From: Diphasiastrum complanatum
Taxonomy: Eukaryota; Streptophyta; Lycopodiopsida; Lycopodiales; Lycopodiaceae
Direction: 5' to 3'
DNA length: 64,000 nucleotides
Assembly (NCBI GenBank): GCA_029204225.1
Contig: CM055100.1
Location: forward strand, 8,324,713 to 8,388,712
Every line of letters begins with the position of its first letter. Position 1 is the first letter of the stretch. Made by a program: the position numbers and the translations under genes. Shown one piece after another: positions 21,836 through 34,124 of this stretch. Below the pieces are notes generated by a model. The model searched no databases. It was not told where the DNA came from and worked only from the letters and a program-made list of their open reading frames with translations.

Positions 21836-23940
21836 ACCGTGGTCTGAAACCATGAACCAACATTTCTTCCTCTTTAGAAGATATATCCAACAATATCTAC
21901 TAAATTCATCAATGCAAGTCACAAACATATTTGTTCCTCCATTACTCAAAGAATAGTACAATGCACATCCAAATGTACTAAGTGAAATGGAATCTTAGAT
22001 CTTGAGCTAGATCTAGAATAACACAACCTTTGAGACTTTGACATTGAACCGAGCTCACCAACTTGCTTCTTTGCCTTCAAACCACCATAGTTACTACCAA
22101 CATATCCATCAAGTTTGTAGAGCTCACCTTGTCTCTTGCCTTGGGCAATCAAGACTTTTGATCAAGCAAAAATCACCAACAAATTCTAGTTTAAGCCCCT
22201 TTTCAACCATTTGACATACACTAAGAACATTCTTAGTAAGGGTAGGTATGAATAAAACATTCTTCAAGCTTACATTACTATTTGTTGATGAGAGAAAAAT
22301 AGGAATAGTATCAATTCCCTTGATAACAACTTTACCACCATTTGCCATGTTGATGACTCTCTTTCATAAGGCACCAAAGAAGTGAAGACGTACTCATTGT
22401 GACATGTCATATTAAAGCTTTCTCCACTATCAATCCATCATGGATAATATCTCCATCATCAAACAAGAAGACATAAAAATAGAACCACTTGAATTTTGCT
22501 CATCAACACCATCATCATCAAAACTGAAATTGCATTGCTTCTCACCTTGATCTTTTTTCTTCTTGAGCCAATCGCAAGGAAAATGTTCTTTGACTCCACA
22601 ATAGAAACATTTCAACTTTGACTGTCATTTTTACCCTCAAAAGAAAATGACTCACCTTGATCTTGTCCTTTAGACCACTTGCCTTTGTCCTTGCCCTTGA
22701 ACTTGATCTTGCCCCTCTAGAACATAGATTCCTCCTCTCCAACTTGAGATGTAGAAGATGATCTTCCTCTTGCTTGGAGTCTAAATTCTTCAGCCACCAA
22801 GACCTCTTGCAAGTCCTCCACACTTGGAAACGTCTTTTGAATAGAAAAATTTTCCACCAAGTTAGCATGATCATCCAGTAAGCCATTAAGAACAACTTGA
22901 ACAAGCTCCACATCATAATGCTTTCACCAATACATGCTAATTCATCATTCAAAACTTTAACATTCAAAACAAAAGCATGAGCACTTTCATTATTCTTTTG
23001 AAGACTTTGAAATTTTTGGCTCCTTAGAGTTAGAACCCTAGATGTAGACTTGGACTCATAGACCTTCTTCAAAGTTTTTCAAGGCTCACGAGATGTTGTG
23101 CACTTATCAACTTCCTTGAGAAGTTCATTAGTCACATTCATCTTGATCACATGAAGAGATTTCTTTACCCTCCTATCATAATTTCTCTTAAGATGCCAAA
23201 GGTCTCTCCTCCACACCTACAACAATATCCATGAACTCATTCATCTCTAGCAAAGACTCCATCCTCACCTTCCAAGTTGAATAGTTGCTTGAGGTAAGCC
23301 TATCATTGCCTTCCAACATGAATCCACTTGAGGTTGCCATGTTGTAATGATTGATCTTCTTCCTTGAAATTATTCTAATGCGCTTAGCACTCTCTTGAAA
23401 ATCAACAAATGATGACAAGAAGAAATCACAAATATTTGCAAACAATCTAGCCTCTCTTTTTCTCTCTTCTAGCAATTCCTAGCACGTAGAATCTTGATTT
23501 CTTGATCACAATAGATCTAAACAAATGTGATGAACTTTTTCCAACAACTAAGATTGAAACACACTATTGAAAAAGTCTAGCAACCTAAAATCAAGATATC
23601 CTATCAAATTTAGAGCCTCACCAAAAATGCAAAATATTGAATCAAGCAAATTCTACATGCAAAAGCTAAAATCTAGATATCTCATCTAATAGAATATAGC
23701 ATGCATAATCATGAGCAATTTTTGTCTCCACATTCCAGTAATTGGATTAAAAAAAAATCCTACTCCACGTGATTTGACCTAAAATGATGCTAGGATCACA
23801 AAGATCCACTTGCTACACTTGAAAATGCTTGATTTGAGCTAGAAACCACTCCAACTCCTCATAGAATTGATGGCGCCCTTAAATAAACCTCTAGATTTGG
23901 CAAATCCACCATATTTATCCAGAAACCTGCTCTAATACCA
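21836..23940 (-). pseudogene. Copia E: gag, protease and start of integrase
   Basis: Minus strand. Gag begins at 23340 with MATSSGFMLEGNDRL (SSNYSTWKVRMESLL follows), runs with frameshifts to about 22700 and has a zinc knuckle CFYCGVKEHFPCDWLKK (22615-22560). The protease region at 22430-22350 has lost a clear DSG. A GAG-pre-integrase (NVLFIPTLTKNVLSV, AQGKRQGELYKLDG) runs 22350-22060. The integrase start (HLVHLDVHC, then frameshifted SNGGTNMFVTCIDEFSRYCW) runs 22000-21850, up to copia F. Same family as copia A. 23476-23940 is untranslated leader. Confidence 0.85.
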
Positions 23941-24588
23941 TGTGATAAAATCAGATTCAAAACATGCCTAACGGATCATTAGATCTTTAGGCAAAGGACG
24001 CACATCTAGAATCATTCACGAGCTAGAAATCATGCACTACCATGCTAGAACTTGGAAATAGATGAAGATTTGATCAAAATCACTAAGATATGATACAATA
24101 CTATTTTTTTTTATACAAAAGCATTAGCACATTACCCTTCACATGTGTGAAATCAAGTACAACAAGAAAAATCACATTCTACACATTAGAACTCAAGATA
24201 TCATGAGAAATACGCAAGAGATAGACATAGAATCAAAAGAGAAAAGTTCTTCATACAAAATGACAACATGAAGATCATTTCTCCACTTTTTTACAACTAT
24301 TTATACCATCCATAATGCCATTTGGCCAGTTTCCCTAAACTTGCCCTAAAATGACAACTTCTAGGTACTTCACTGAAAACCTAGAAATAAGTGACTAGTT
24401 TCAATGTATCTCAACTAACCAATAGTAGTAGCTCTAGATCCGACCTTATCTACTTATATACTTGCTATTATAAATAGGAAACTATTTTTAGTCCTTATTG
24501 ACATTAAGAAATATATCTTTGAGCTTAAATTTCACATTGGCCTCCAAATTGCCAATTAAACCAACTAAACTAATTCACATTTTTCACA
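23941..24588 (-). repeat. 5' LTR of copia E
   Basis: Right edge 24588 (TGTGAAAAATGTGAATTAG), left edge 23941 (...TTTTATCACA), followed by the primer-binding site variant TGGTATTAGAGC at 23940-23929. A related truncated LTR lies at 29150-29390. Confidence 0.8.
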
Positions 24589-25859
24589 AAGTTTTTTTTG
24601 ACAAGGAAATATGTAGATCATCAAATTCACATTCACAATTTCCAGATATTACATAGGCTTGAGGACAAAAATGTTTTGAAAAATTGAGGGATGTAGCTAA
24701 TAACAAATTATAATACTCAAATGTTACATAGAACATAAAACTCTCATCAACCTTCCTCTCGATTTGTAGAATGTGAGAAGCTCCTAACATTCACTTGCAC
24801 ATACTACAAAGAGGAACAACAAGGACAACTTTACTATGTACTTGTTAGTCAGTTTAGAAGCACATTTTTATTTGTTTAGTATTTAGCTAGCCATGAAAAT
24901 CTTTGAGAATCATTATCCTAGGCAACTAGCACATGGCTTTAACTTGAAAAATGTAAGATGATGGTGGTGGAAATTCATATTTCTTTTCAAAATGCAACTA
25001 CAATGGTTAGCTTTCTATTCTACCAAAAGGTTGCTAACTGTTTACATGGGCTTTAAGCCTTGAAAAGTATCATGAATCTAGTATTAAGTTCTCCTATTGA
25101 TAATTCATAAAAAATAAGCTTTATCTACTATGTCAACATCAATTTTTTTATTATACTTTCAACACGTTTTGCTCTTCTTATGCTTTTCATTGTTTTGTTG
25201 AGATTTTTTTCTTTCCAAGACAAATACAAACAAATATCTAAGAATATTGTGCTTAAAGTTGTTATACTCAAGGACATGAACGTTGATGCATAATTTGAGC
25301 ATATAAACAAAAATTTCAAAAACTTGAATTCCTCGTGTCAACATGATATACAACTATCCTCCTTCCAACAAGTAACAACTATATATGGCATACAATTGGA
25401 TCATGTCTAGACAAACATACAAAAATTCAAGAAATTTATCTGGATCTACATACGCTTATTGGTGAAATCATTCACCAATATATTCTAAGATGCATCTCTT
25501 TTTTTCCTACAAAAGCAAACAATGAAAACCAAATCATTGTTAGATTACAAATCAAAGAATCATTGTTAGTTTACCGATCAATCAACAAAAATCAAACTAT
25601 TATGGTGGCATGCACTTTATAAGCCAAATTTAATCTACATCAATTTGATCTACATCAATTTGAGATGTAGACGATACTATGAAATAAACTGTATGAATTA
25701 AATGTAATCTAGAAAAAGTTATGATGTATGACATACCTCATGTATTTCCTTGGATTGTCTCCTTTCCTTCAAAATTGCATCACTTTCTTCTACAAAAGCC
25801 AACAACGAACAATCATTCATTAATCAACCAATAAACAATGATAAACCAACAAACAAAAG
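24589..25859. other. No gene recognised (about 1.3 kb)
   Basis: AT-rich sequence with short frames lacking any motif. Small direct duplications occur ('aatcattgttag' near 25530-25570; 'ctacatcaatttga' near 25635-25665). The left boundary is the outer edge of the copia E LTR. Confidence 0.5.

Positions 25860-25860
<1 letters not shown>

Positions 25861-25940
<80 letters not shown>
25861..25940. repeat. (CT)n microsatellite, about 40 repeats
   Basis: Uninterrupted CT dinucleotides over about 80 bp. The Leu-Ser or Arg-Glu frames crossing it are artefacts of the repeat. Confidence 0.98.
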
Positions 25941-25944
<4 letters not shown>

Positions 25945-26059
25945 AGCCTCTCTCAAAAATTTCAAAATTGATCTCCAAAAAGAGCCTAGGACCCCAATTT
26001 TCTCATTTCGTGCATTTTTTTTATTCCAAAATTTTTGCGTGGCAATGCCACGAACTCTC

Positions 26060-26530
26060 CCCGAGTGAGGACTTTCAATGCTCAATTGGCACTAATGAAA
26101 TAGTGTCATGATGTTGTTAGGTTCAATGAGGACTTTAAATCTTCCATTTGCACTAATGACATATTTTGGTATTACTGGTAGGATGTTCCCGATCACATAG
26201 ATCTAGGTACATAGAATCAAAATCCATTTGATAAAGTTGTTTATGGTAGTCCTTTTTACCAATAATGCTTACCAACTCGGATCCGAACAAGGATAAATCC
26301 CTTGACCTTGGATTCCTTGACCCAGGATCACAGTTATGAACTCCCCATTAACTCTATTGAATCCTACTCCCAATCGGCATTAATGAAATAGTGGTATGAT
26401 GTTCTTAGATCTATATGAGGATTCAAAATTATTTATTTGTACTAATAAAAAAGTAGTATGATGTTCCTAGGTCCATATGAGGACTCGAAATTCTCAATTG
26501 GCACTAATGAAATAGTGGTATGATGTTATG
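26060..26530. repeat. Diverged tandem repeats of about 60-75 bp
   Basis: At least four imperfect copies of a unit containing 'gaggact..aaa..ctc.att' and 'ggcactaatgaaatagtgg' followed by 'tatgatgtt' occur near 26066, 26131, 26360-26430 and 26470-26530. They are separated in the middle by about 170 bp of unrelated sequence. Function unknown. Confidence 0.6.
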
Positions 26531-26714
26531 TTATTTGCCATAAAAAAATAAGAAAAGGATGATTTTTTTTTTATATTACTAATGGAACTATTAATAAATG
26601 GGTAGGGTTGGCTTTGTGTCGTTGTAGTAACAATTCCTTCACGGAACAAGATAAAAAAAAATATAAATAATTTTTCTATTGGAGCTAAGTATTCAAGCCA
26701 AGAACTCTATGTAA

Positions 26715-27405
26715 TGTGAAAAGTACAATACTAAGGACCATAAATGGATCTTTGAATGATCCACAAGGTGATTGTATGCTTGTTAAACAATCTATCAGAA
26801 ACTAGTCATCAGAACACAAGATCTAGTTTAGCAGCTTGATAGGAAACAAGTAGAGACAATCAAAGCATTGATCAAATAGTCTAATCCAACTCCGCAGGTG
26901 TGGAAATAAGGCTGTAGTATGGCCTGTAGATAGTGTTTACAAAGTGCCAAAGCTGGGTTTCATTGGAAATCAAGAGTAATCACCATACAATGAGAGGAAA
27001 CTCGAGTTTCTCCTTGAGGCTCCAAAAAGTTTCTATCTTCTCACTATGGAGAATGGGAATACATAGTAAAACACACTTCCTTTGCAAAGTTATGTGAAAA
27101 TCCAGCATGCAATAAGGAAGTAGACTCCACTCTCTTGCCCTAATGTGAAAACCCTTGCCTAGATCCAAGAGTCATGCTTGGTAGGTGCATGGTAGGTACA
27201 AATCTCATCATAAATCATGGTCTAGATCCTACAAAGTAGGAATCACTACCAAATAGACACAACCACTCCTCTTGACTCGTGGTAACCTACTTAAGGTGTG
27301 TATGTACAAGTGGCACTTTAACCATTCAAGTAACCAACAAACAATATTGACAAAATATACAATATTCTACATGGCTAGATTTGCCAATGTAGGCAATTTT
27401 TCACA
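26715..27405 (-). repeat. 3' LTR of copia D
   Basis: Right edge 27405 (TGTGAAAAATTGCC), left edge 26715 (...GTACTTTTCACA), 691 bp. Preceded on the minus strand by the purine-rich GAGGAGGAG-type tract at 27406-27414. The RNase H coding end lies just to its right. Confidence 0.82.
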
Positions 27406-28440
27406 CTCCTCCTCAAATCTAGCCTTGGAGATCACAATGCTTTTATCAATAACTCCAATTGAAGATCTAAGCTTGACAAATGAATCTTTAGGTAAAGGTT
27501 TAGTAAACAAATCAGCCAAGCAACTTGATGATGGCACGTGTTGGAGCTTGATCTCTTTAGCTTGCACTTTTTCCCTCACGAAATGATGAGCAATTTCGAT
27601 GTGTTTGCTCCTTGCATGGAATGTAGGATTAGTTGCAAGTGATTGGGCTGATTGGTTGTCACAATAGATGATAGGGATCTCCTCCTCCATGACATGAAGC
27701 TCCACCAATAGCCTTTTGAGCCACAAGACCTCCTTGCATGTTGATGTCAAGGCCTTGTATTCGGATTCTGTGGAAGATAGGGAGATGGCATCTTGCTTTT
27801 TGGAAAGCCATGATACTACTCCATCACATAGAAAGGTGGCAAAGGCACTTGTTGATCTTCTATCCACTTTGTCACCTGCAAAATCCGAGTCACTATAGGC
27901 TCTTAAGCCAAGATTAGTTCCTCCATACAAAATACCAAAGTTCTTAATGAATGAAATGTATCTAAGAACTCTTTTGGCCATCTTCCAATGTGAAACTAGA
28001 GGACTTTGCATGAATTGGCTTAACTTTCCAACACTATAACTAAGATCAGGTCTAGTTATAGTTAAATAGATCAAGGAGCCAATAAGCCTTCTATATAATG
28101 TGATGTCCTCAAAGGATGCTTCATCACAACCAATAGATGCTTTTACATGTTGCTCCATTGGTGTCTCAATGCCTTTACAATTCTTCATTCCAAATCTATC
28201 TAGGATGGATGTAGCATATTTAGATTGACAAATGAAGCTAAAATCACATCCTCTAATAACCTCTATTCCAAGAATGAAGCTCAATAGACCGAGATCTACC
28301 ATCCTAAACTCTTTTGCTAAAGCAATTTTTACATCCCTAATTCCATCTAGATCATTACCACTCAAGATAGTGTCATCTACATACAAAACAAGAATAATGA
28401 TCATGCCATCATGAAAACTTATATACAATGATCTGACTTT
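27367..28440 (-). pseudogene. Copia D: reverse transcriptase palm to RNase H
   Basis: A minus-strand frame of 353 codons is open from 28428. It starts within the reverse transcriptase palm with the intact catalytic box YVDD (ILVLYVDDTILSGND) and continues through FILGIEV, the copia 'TRPDLSYSVGKLSQFM' block and RNase H (AYSDSDFAGDKVDRRS, SSTESEYKALTS, CDNQSAQSLATNPTFHARSKHIE, ADLFTKPLPKDSFVKLR). The frame is free of stops, so this is the best-preserved RT active site among the copia copies here. Gag, protease, integrase and the RT fingers are missing beyond 28440. Confidence 0.92.
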
Positions 28441-29149
28441 ACTACCACACCTTTTCCTTCTATGTACGACTAATTAGAGTAATAGAAAGGAATATAAATA
28501 ATATACTAATCATCAAAAAATGATTCATAAGAAGGAAATGAACCATGGAATTGGTTCATCCTTTAACCCCATTCATTTCTTCACTGGTTTTTCATGTGAA
28601 GTATTTCAGATGGAGCGAGAAACAAAAAACCTATTAGCTTCGTGCTAGATATGCCACAACGTAGTTGACTCTTGATTTTTGTTCTATTTTCCAATGATAG
28701 GTGCTTTTTGGGTCCTAGCGGTCCCTAAGTACCGTTATTAGCTACAGACCCGCTTCTCGTTTTCACTTTCTTACCTTATTCCTTAGGCATTCCCAGAAAG
28801 CTTTCTCGATTGCTTTTGTTGTTATATGTTGGATGGTTTTTCTCTCTTTGTGACCTATGGTGCTTGTAGAGGTTGGCTCTTGATCCGCATATTCTAGATT
28901 ATGAGATGCATGAGGTCTTATGGTTACCAGTTGAAATGATGTTGTTTTGTTAGAACGTTAAGATACTTCCTTTAAGAGTGAACCGCATCGATGGTCTTCT
29001 AGCGTAGGTAATTAGATTGCTTACACATGAATCCTATAATGCTTGTAGATTTCGATGATCGTGGCATGCACTATGGATTGTGCTCTAGGTGTGGCATCAA
29101 AACAAAAACAACTGTGTTCAATTACCTAGGCCCAAGAGGATATTTCGCC
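28441..29149. other. No gene recognised (about 700 bp)
   Basis: Base composition is more even than in the flanking DNA (28600-28900), but no frame, RNA gene or repeat could be supported. An organelle-derived insert was considered but not established. Confidence 0.4.
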
Positions 29150-29390
29150 TTAGATCTATTCCAAACCCTAGATCTCAAGTGACTAGATTCAATGTATCTA
29201 AATCAACCAATTACAATAGATCTATATGCGACCTTATCAACTTGCCTAAGTTGTCAAAAATAGTAAATCAACTATTCTTAGGCCTAAATAACATTGTAAA
29301 GTTTATCTTTAAGTTTTAAAATAAATATTGACCAGAATTGCCAATTAAACTCAACATGATAAATCTCAAACTAGTTGACAATTTCTCACA
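29150..29390 (-). repeat. Truncated LTR, copia E family
   Basis: Similar over about 240 bp to the start of the copia E LTR (24380-24588): same order of 'gtgacta..ttcaatgtatct', 'gaccttatc', 'attgccaattaaac' and terminal 'ttctcaca'. No second LTR or interior adjoins it. Confidence 0.65.
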
Positions 29391-29764
29391 ATAATTAGTT
29401 TGGCTCTAGACTTTAATACATTTTTTCAGTGGCCCATAATAAAGTTTTAACAAAGTGCATGCCATTTTACTTCTTGTTAAATACAAAGATCCTACAAGTA
29501 TTTCTTAATCATTATTAAATCCTAACATATATCAAAATGTACAAATTTAACACTATGATATTGATTATTTCATTATTATGATTTTTTGTGTTTTCTAGTT
29601 GTTGCCAGTTTTTCTAAAATCTTGCCTTCCAGATTTTGCATCTCAATTTGTTGGCAAAATAATACGATTCACATTAATAAATCATTTTGTTGACTTAATA
29701 AAGCTATGGCGCAAACGTACGCTTTATATGGATCTACCTACTTTACTACACATATATTGTTTGT
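29391..29764. other. AT-rich stretch, no gene recognised
   Basis: No frame, RNA gene or repeat could be supported here. It lies between a truncated LTR and the poly(A) end of a LINE. Confidence 0.5.
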
Positions 29765-30185
29765 TTTTTTTTTTTGATAGCTTAATTTCACTATTAGATA
29801 TTCACAAATGTACAAATACAAAAAACGACTTCCATGGCCGAAAATTACTGTAACTTACAGAACTGTCAAAAGCCCAAAAGTTAGGCACTCTAGCATACCA
29901 CGCAGGGTAGCAGTCTAAAAACAACTTTAAGTAGAATGTAAAAAGTACATAGCTAGCCGAATACAAGCCGTGGCAGACAAAGAGGGGGGGTTCCCCCTCA
30001 AAAACCTGATGATTCCTGGCTGTCCAAATCCTCCACAAGACCGCTAGCCTGCACACATGCCAAAGGGTAAGAGTAGAAGAATCTGTCAGAACGGATTCCC
30101 CCCCGATAAGATAGTAGCAGTGTCCATAGAAAAGGTGAGACCCCACCGCGAGAAGATGTGGCTCAACTCCAACCAAATATGTCGA
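29765..30185 (-). mobile_element. 5'-truncated LINE, 3' end with poly(A)
   Basis: On the minus strand a 124-codon frame (30176-29802) contains LTLWHVCRLAVLWRIWTARNHQVFEGE, typical of the C-terminal zinc-binding region of plant LINE ORF2. A run of about 13 A (minus strand) ends the element at 29765-29778. The reverse transcriptase itself is absent, as usual for 5'-truncated copies. Clear target duplications were not found. Confidence 0.62.
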
Positions 30186-30603
30186 TAACAGTGAAGGAAT
30201 TGTTTGAATTTCATAAAAGTTGTCAATTTTTTAAGAGTCAATTTACTGTAAGTATTTCACGAAGTTAGTTTATGGAGAATGATGCTAGTTCCATTCCTAT
30301 ACTTTGACGGCTTTCTCGAACAATGACCCAAAATTTAAATCTATTGAAATCTAACGAAAAAGAACAAATGCCTTGTAAAGCGTTGACATATAAAAATTTG
30401 AGATGTATTGAATTATTTTTTTTTTGAGCCTTCTCCTTATGATTCTTCAGGCTTTTAGCCCATGATTGTTAAAAAGCTTGCAAAATTAGGTTTTATGTTA
30501 GATTGAAAAAAAAGTTTTTCTTAAGCTTTGCTCATAAGAATAGATTCATCTATTTGCTTTCTAATTAAAGGTTGCGACGTTTTTGGATTTCGACGTGCTG
30601 CTC

Positions 30604-30608
<5 letters not shown>

Positions 30609-30667
<59 letters not shown>
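30609..30667. repeat. (GA)n microsatellite
   Basis: About 30 uninterrupted GA dinucleotides. The Arg-Glu frame crossing it is an artefact. It lies about 0.9 kb upstream of the LCIB-like gene. Confidence 0.97.
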
Positions 30668-30670
<3 letters not shown>

Positions 30671-31545
30671 AATACACTCTTGGACGCTTATATTTCATAT
30701 AATTGATGTTGGGTTGATTTTAACGCCTTTTTGGGCTCTATATTGAGTTATGCTAAAAAAAAACTTGCATTTTTTTTAAAGCCGTTGGTTTTTTGAAAAC
30801 TTTTACTCAACAGGGTATATATATGCTTGTATAAAAATCCATCGAGGATCGAGGATTTTATGAACGGTTTTAGGGTAATTACGCCGGTTCTTTTCCTATT
30901 GTTTGCCGGTTTTCCCAGGACTGGGCCAGGGCCTAGCCCCCACTGCCCAGGTCAACTCGCCATTGATTGCTTCGTCTGAGTCCTCAGCGTTTGTTCTGAT
31001 CTGCTTTTTTTGAAGCCTGTAAAGCAAGTCTGAATGCCATGGCCTACCATAATTCATGAGCAAATAGATTGATTTCCTGTTCATTTGTCCAAATCTGCTG
31101 GTGTCATTGTTGCAGCAAAGATGGTTGAATCATAACTGAGGCAGATGTGGGAAGTGCAATGTATCTGGTCAGATAGGGAAGGATTGAAAAGGTGCAGCTC
31201 ATGGGGGGGCAATTGGCACACCAAGGGCCAACGGATCCAGATAATTTAGCAGTGGTGGATTGTGGTGTGGCCCCGCTTCGTCCAGATTAGACAGAAATCT
31301 GAAGGAACATGCGCTTGGAGATTGTTTGATAGTTAAATTGGAGTTTTAACCATTGAGGTGATGCATTTCAGTTGAATGCTTCCATCTTGGATTTTAAAGA
31401 TTTGTTGCTTCATGTTTATACAATACAAATGTGACGGAATTCGAGGACTGTAGATGCTTTTTCATTGTTGTGTAGTTTGTGTACTGCTAGATTGAACTTG
31501 TAGTTTGTCTTGCCGCTTGTTGAAGGCAATTCTTTCTGTCATACA
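30668..31545 (+). promoter_or_regulatory. Upstream region of the LCIB-like gene
   Basis: Retroelement-free interval of about 880 bp between a GA microsatellite and the start codon. An in-frame TAG at 31501-31503 precedes the ATG at 31546, with no other ATG between them. No certain TATA box could be chosen. The GA tract could act as a GAGA-type element, but that is speculation. Confidence 0.35.
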
Positions 31546-33834
31546 ATGAGTTCGCAACCTCTCCAGGCGTCAGAGGCTGCTTTGGAAACCATTTCCAAGT
31601 ATTTTCCAATTGCCTTGGTAGACACCGTTTTCTTCGGCGCCTTGTTCAATGCTCTCGAGGCTTTGGGATTTAAAAGGTGATCTCACAAATGAGCATCTCA
31701 GGTTGTCTTTCTAAAAATCTTTAATATCAGAGGTTACTTCCGCAATATTAATTTAGCAAATTTGCGGGTTGATCGAGATCGTTTTCTTAAATTGCTCACG
31801 TTGCACAGTGATACGCTGTAGATTATTTTGAGCGGGTCTTCAGAATTTCAATCTTATCTGAACTTGTTTCAAAATGAACAGTGATAACTCCATTGCGATA
31901 GTCAACACTTGCCGAGACGAGCTTGCGCGACCTCTTTCTAACAGTTTCGACAAGGTTAACGCCGGCCCTTTCATAAGCCATTCTCAATCATCGCATTAGA
32001 ACCTAGAAGCACGTTAACTATCTAAGTTGATAATGTGGAGAAACAAAAAGGAGAAGCTAGGAAGGGGGTTCAACTCACCTTCTCTAGTCCGAATTATACA
32101 TCATTTTGAGTATGAATTGTGAACTTCTTAATGGCCACATTCTGATTGTTACCATTATGGTGGACTTCCAGATTAATTGCTTGTACGGCGAGATTATTCG
32201 CCAGGATGCAGTATAGTCTTTACTTCTTATGGCTAATTGAGCTTTACGTCATTGTTGTGTTACGTGTAGACATATGGTAACTCGTTCAATCTGTCGGGTA
32301 TAGCTGGTATCGTGACGGCTGGAACACTTGGCTTCAAGGCTGCCATATCACATTCTCCAGTGTCTGAAGATGGAAAGGAAAAGTGTAAGTTCTTGAAATT
32401 TATGACAGAAAACGTTTGAACGTTGATTGTTAGACAGCTACACTTACCCTTTCTTGGCTGGGTAAATGCGTTGACGACAAGTTGGCAATGATGAATGCGA
32501 CAATGTGAATCTCTGTAAAATCTTCGCAAACACATGCACGCTGATAGGCCTGATTACTTCAGGTATAATATGGATATATAAGCATGTGCTTTATCAAGTG
32601 TAGCACTGTAGTTTGCAATCATTAGTGTAGGAGAAACAGGGATGGCAGTTCGATCTCCAATTGGTTCCTGCAACTGGAATCTGCAAAATTTCACCTCCCT
32701 TGTACATAATTTGCTGCCCTTAAAACTTTGACCTTCAATAGTTGCGAATGATTGTTTGCAGATGTGTTTTTCGGGTCTACACATGTTGCGGTGGATGAGA
32801 AGGGTATGTTGCATTTGGCCTTACTTTCAAAATTCATGGGTTAAACTCAGTGTTCATTGTGGCACTACACGTCTGCATAGAACGTATAATTTGAATAAAG
32901 ACATACTAACTGAAAACTGGATTATTTTACCTCCTCCAGGAGTCGAGGGTCAAGTCCTGAGAGAAGGCCGACCGAAGCCATCAAATGCATGTGGAGCCAT
33001 CGTGGCTATCAAGCAAGAATTTGATAGCAACATACAGCAGGATGGTGTGGTTCACGATGACAATGTTGAGTACGGAATTTTGAAGAAGAAGCTCTTTGCA
33101 AAGGCTCGTGGCAGTTGCACTTTCTCTCATTATGAGCTCACAGCATAAGTACCTAGTGTTCGGTAGCTTAGCTTTGCATTGTCATCATACACAGCTTGAA
33201 GTTTGATTCATTACCTACATAACTGCAGAATCTTGGCGCTAATCCAACCATCTTTGAATTGACAAAGGCCACATGTGAGGTAGGTGGCAGAGATTTTGCT
33301 TCTAATTATTAGCTCTCCAATCTACAAGTACTTACTGATATTGCATGTTTAGTCCGCCCCTTGGATTTGAATGTTTCTTCTAATACGTTGCTCAGATTAT
33401 CACTAGTGACATTGAGGACCATATCTCTAAAACTGTCGATCCAAAAAAGTCTGACTATGCTGTGATCACGGGAGTACAAATTCATGCGGGAAGGCTTGAT
33501 GGCTCCTGGATTCCAGATGCTGTTATTGACTACATTGCACCTTGTAAGAGTTGGTATTCTTATGCAAACTTACTAAAGCACATTATAATCCAGATTATTA
33601 GATTCAGATTTTTGTAAAGCCAAAGTTCAGCAGTCCACAAATTCTAGTTAAAGGTGAATATATGTCAAAAGAGAAAAAGAGTGGGCTCGGAATGTATTAT
33701 CTCTACCCTTATCTTCATTTCATTGACTCGTAAATAAGCTAAATGCAGTGACTTCCTATGTTGTGATCGGAGGAGAACGTCATGAACTCAAGACAGATGG
33801 GAAAAGCTACTTCCCAGAGAAGACGGCAGCGTAG
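31546..33834 (+). CDS. LCIB/LCIC-family (theta-type) carbonic anhydrase-like protein, 8 exons, 282 aa
   Basis: Exons by splice sites and frame: 31546-31676, 31882-31954, 32270-32384, 32762-32803, 32940-33142, 33229-33279, 33396-33543, 33749-33834 (849 nt with TAG stop). The product carries the family hallmarks in order: SKYFPIALVD near 17, NTCRDE at 52-57, NSFNLSGIAG at 72-81, SHSPV at 95-99, STHVAVD at 112-118, REGRPKPSNACGA at 128-140 and DYAVITGVQIH in the C-terminal third. Cys54, His114 and Cys138 match the Cys-His-Cys zinc site, and Asp56/Arg55 the CRDE loop, of LCIB-type enzymes. Family members act in algal CO2-concentrating mechanisms, recapturing CO2 around the pyrenoid. This ATG gives no plastid transit peptide, so a cytosolic form or an unseen upstream exon is possible. 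Intron 5 needs a GC donor (33143). All other introns are GT-AG. No intron retains a transposon. Confidence 0.9.
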
Positions 33835-34124
33835 ACAATGCACTGGGAGGATTGCTATGATGGGGAAAGCTTTTTATTTGCTACGAAATATTAGTAAATC
33901 GTTTGTCTCTACTCAGAAGAAAACACTGTCAGGTTAAGTTTTATCATAAGCTGACGTTGCAAGGCGCAGCTACTAAACACAAATGATTTACCTTGATGTA
34001 GTCCAAGCAATGATCGGTCTTTCTGCATGATTTTCTCTGTTATCTTTCTGCAGTTTATTGCAAGCTGTGATGCACAAATGTAGTCTGATGCTTTAACGGT
34101 TGGATATTAGCATCCGACATAAAT

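Noticed and set aside
25750-26085. Frames of repeated Leu-Ser or Arg-Glu over the CT microsatellite (also at 30528-30746 and 57022-57296)
   Set aside because: Pure consequences of dinucleotide repeats. No motif or start supports a gene.
28540-28860. Possible organelle-derived insert
   Set aside because: The texture differs from the surroundings, but I could not identify any organelle gene by eye. A search against plastid and mitochondrial genomes would decide.
30896-31084. Small minus-strand ORF upstream of the LCIB-like gene
   Set aside because: 62 codons, no motif, no supporting signals.
31501-31545. An N-terminal extension of the LCIB-like protein (transit peptide) on the same exon
   Set aside because: An in-frame TAG lies at 31501-31503 with no other ATG before 31546. 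Only an additional spliced exon could add one.
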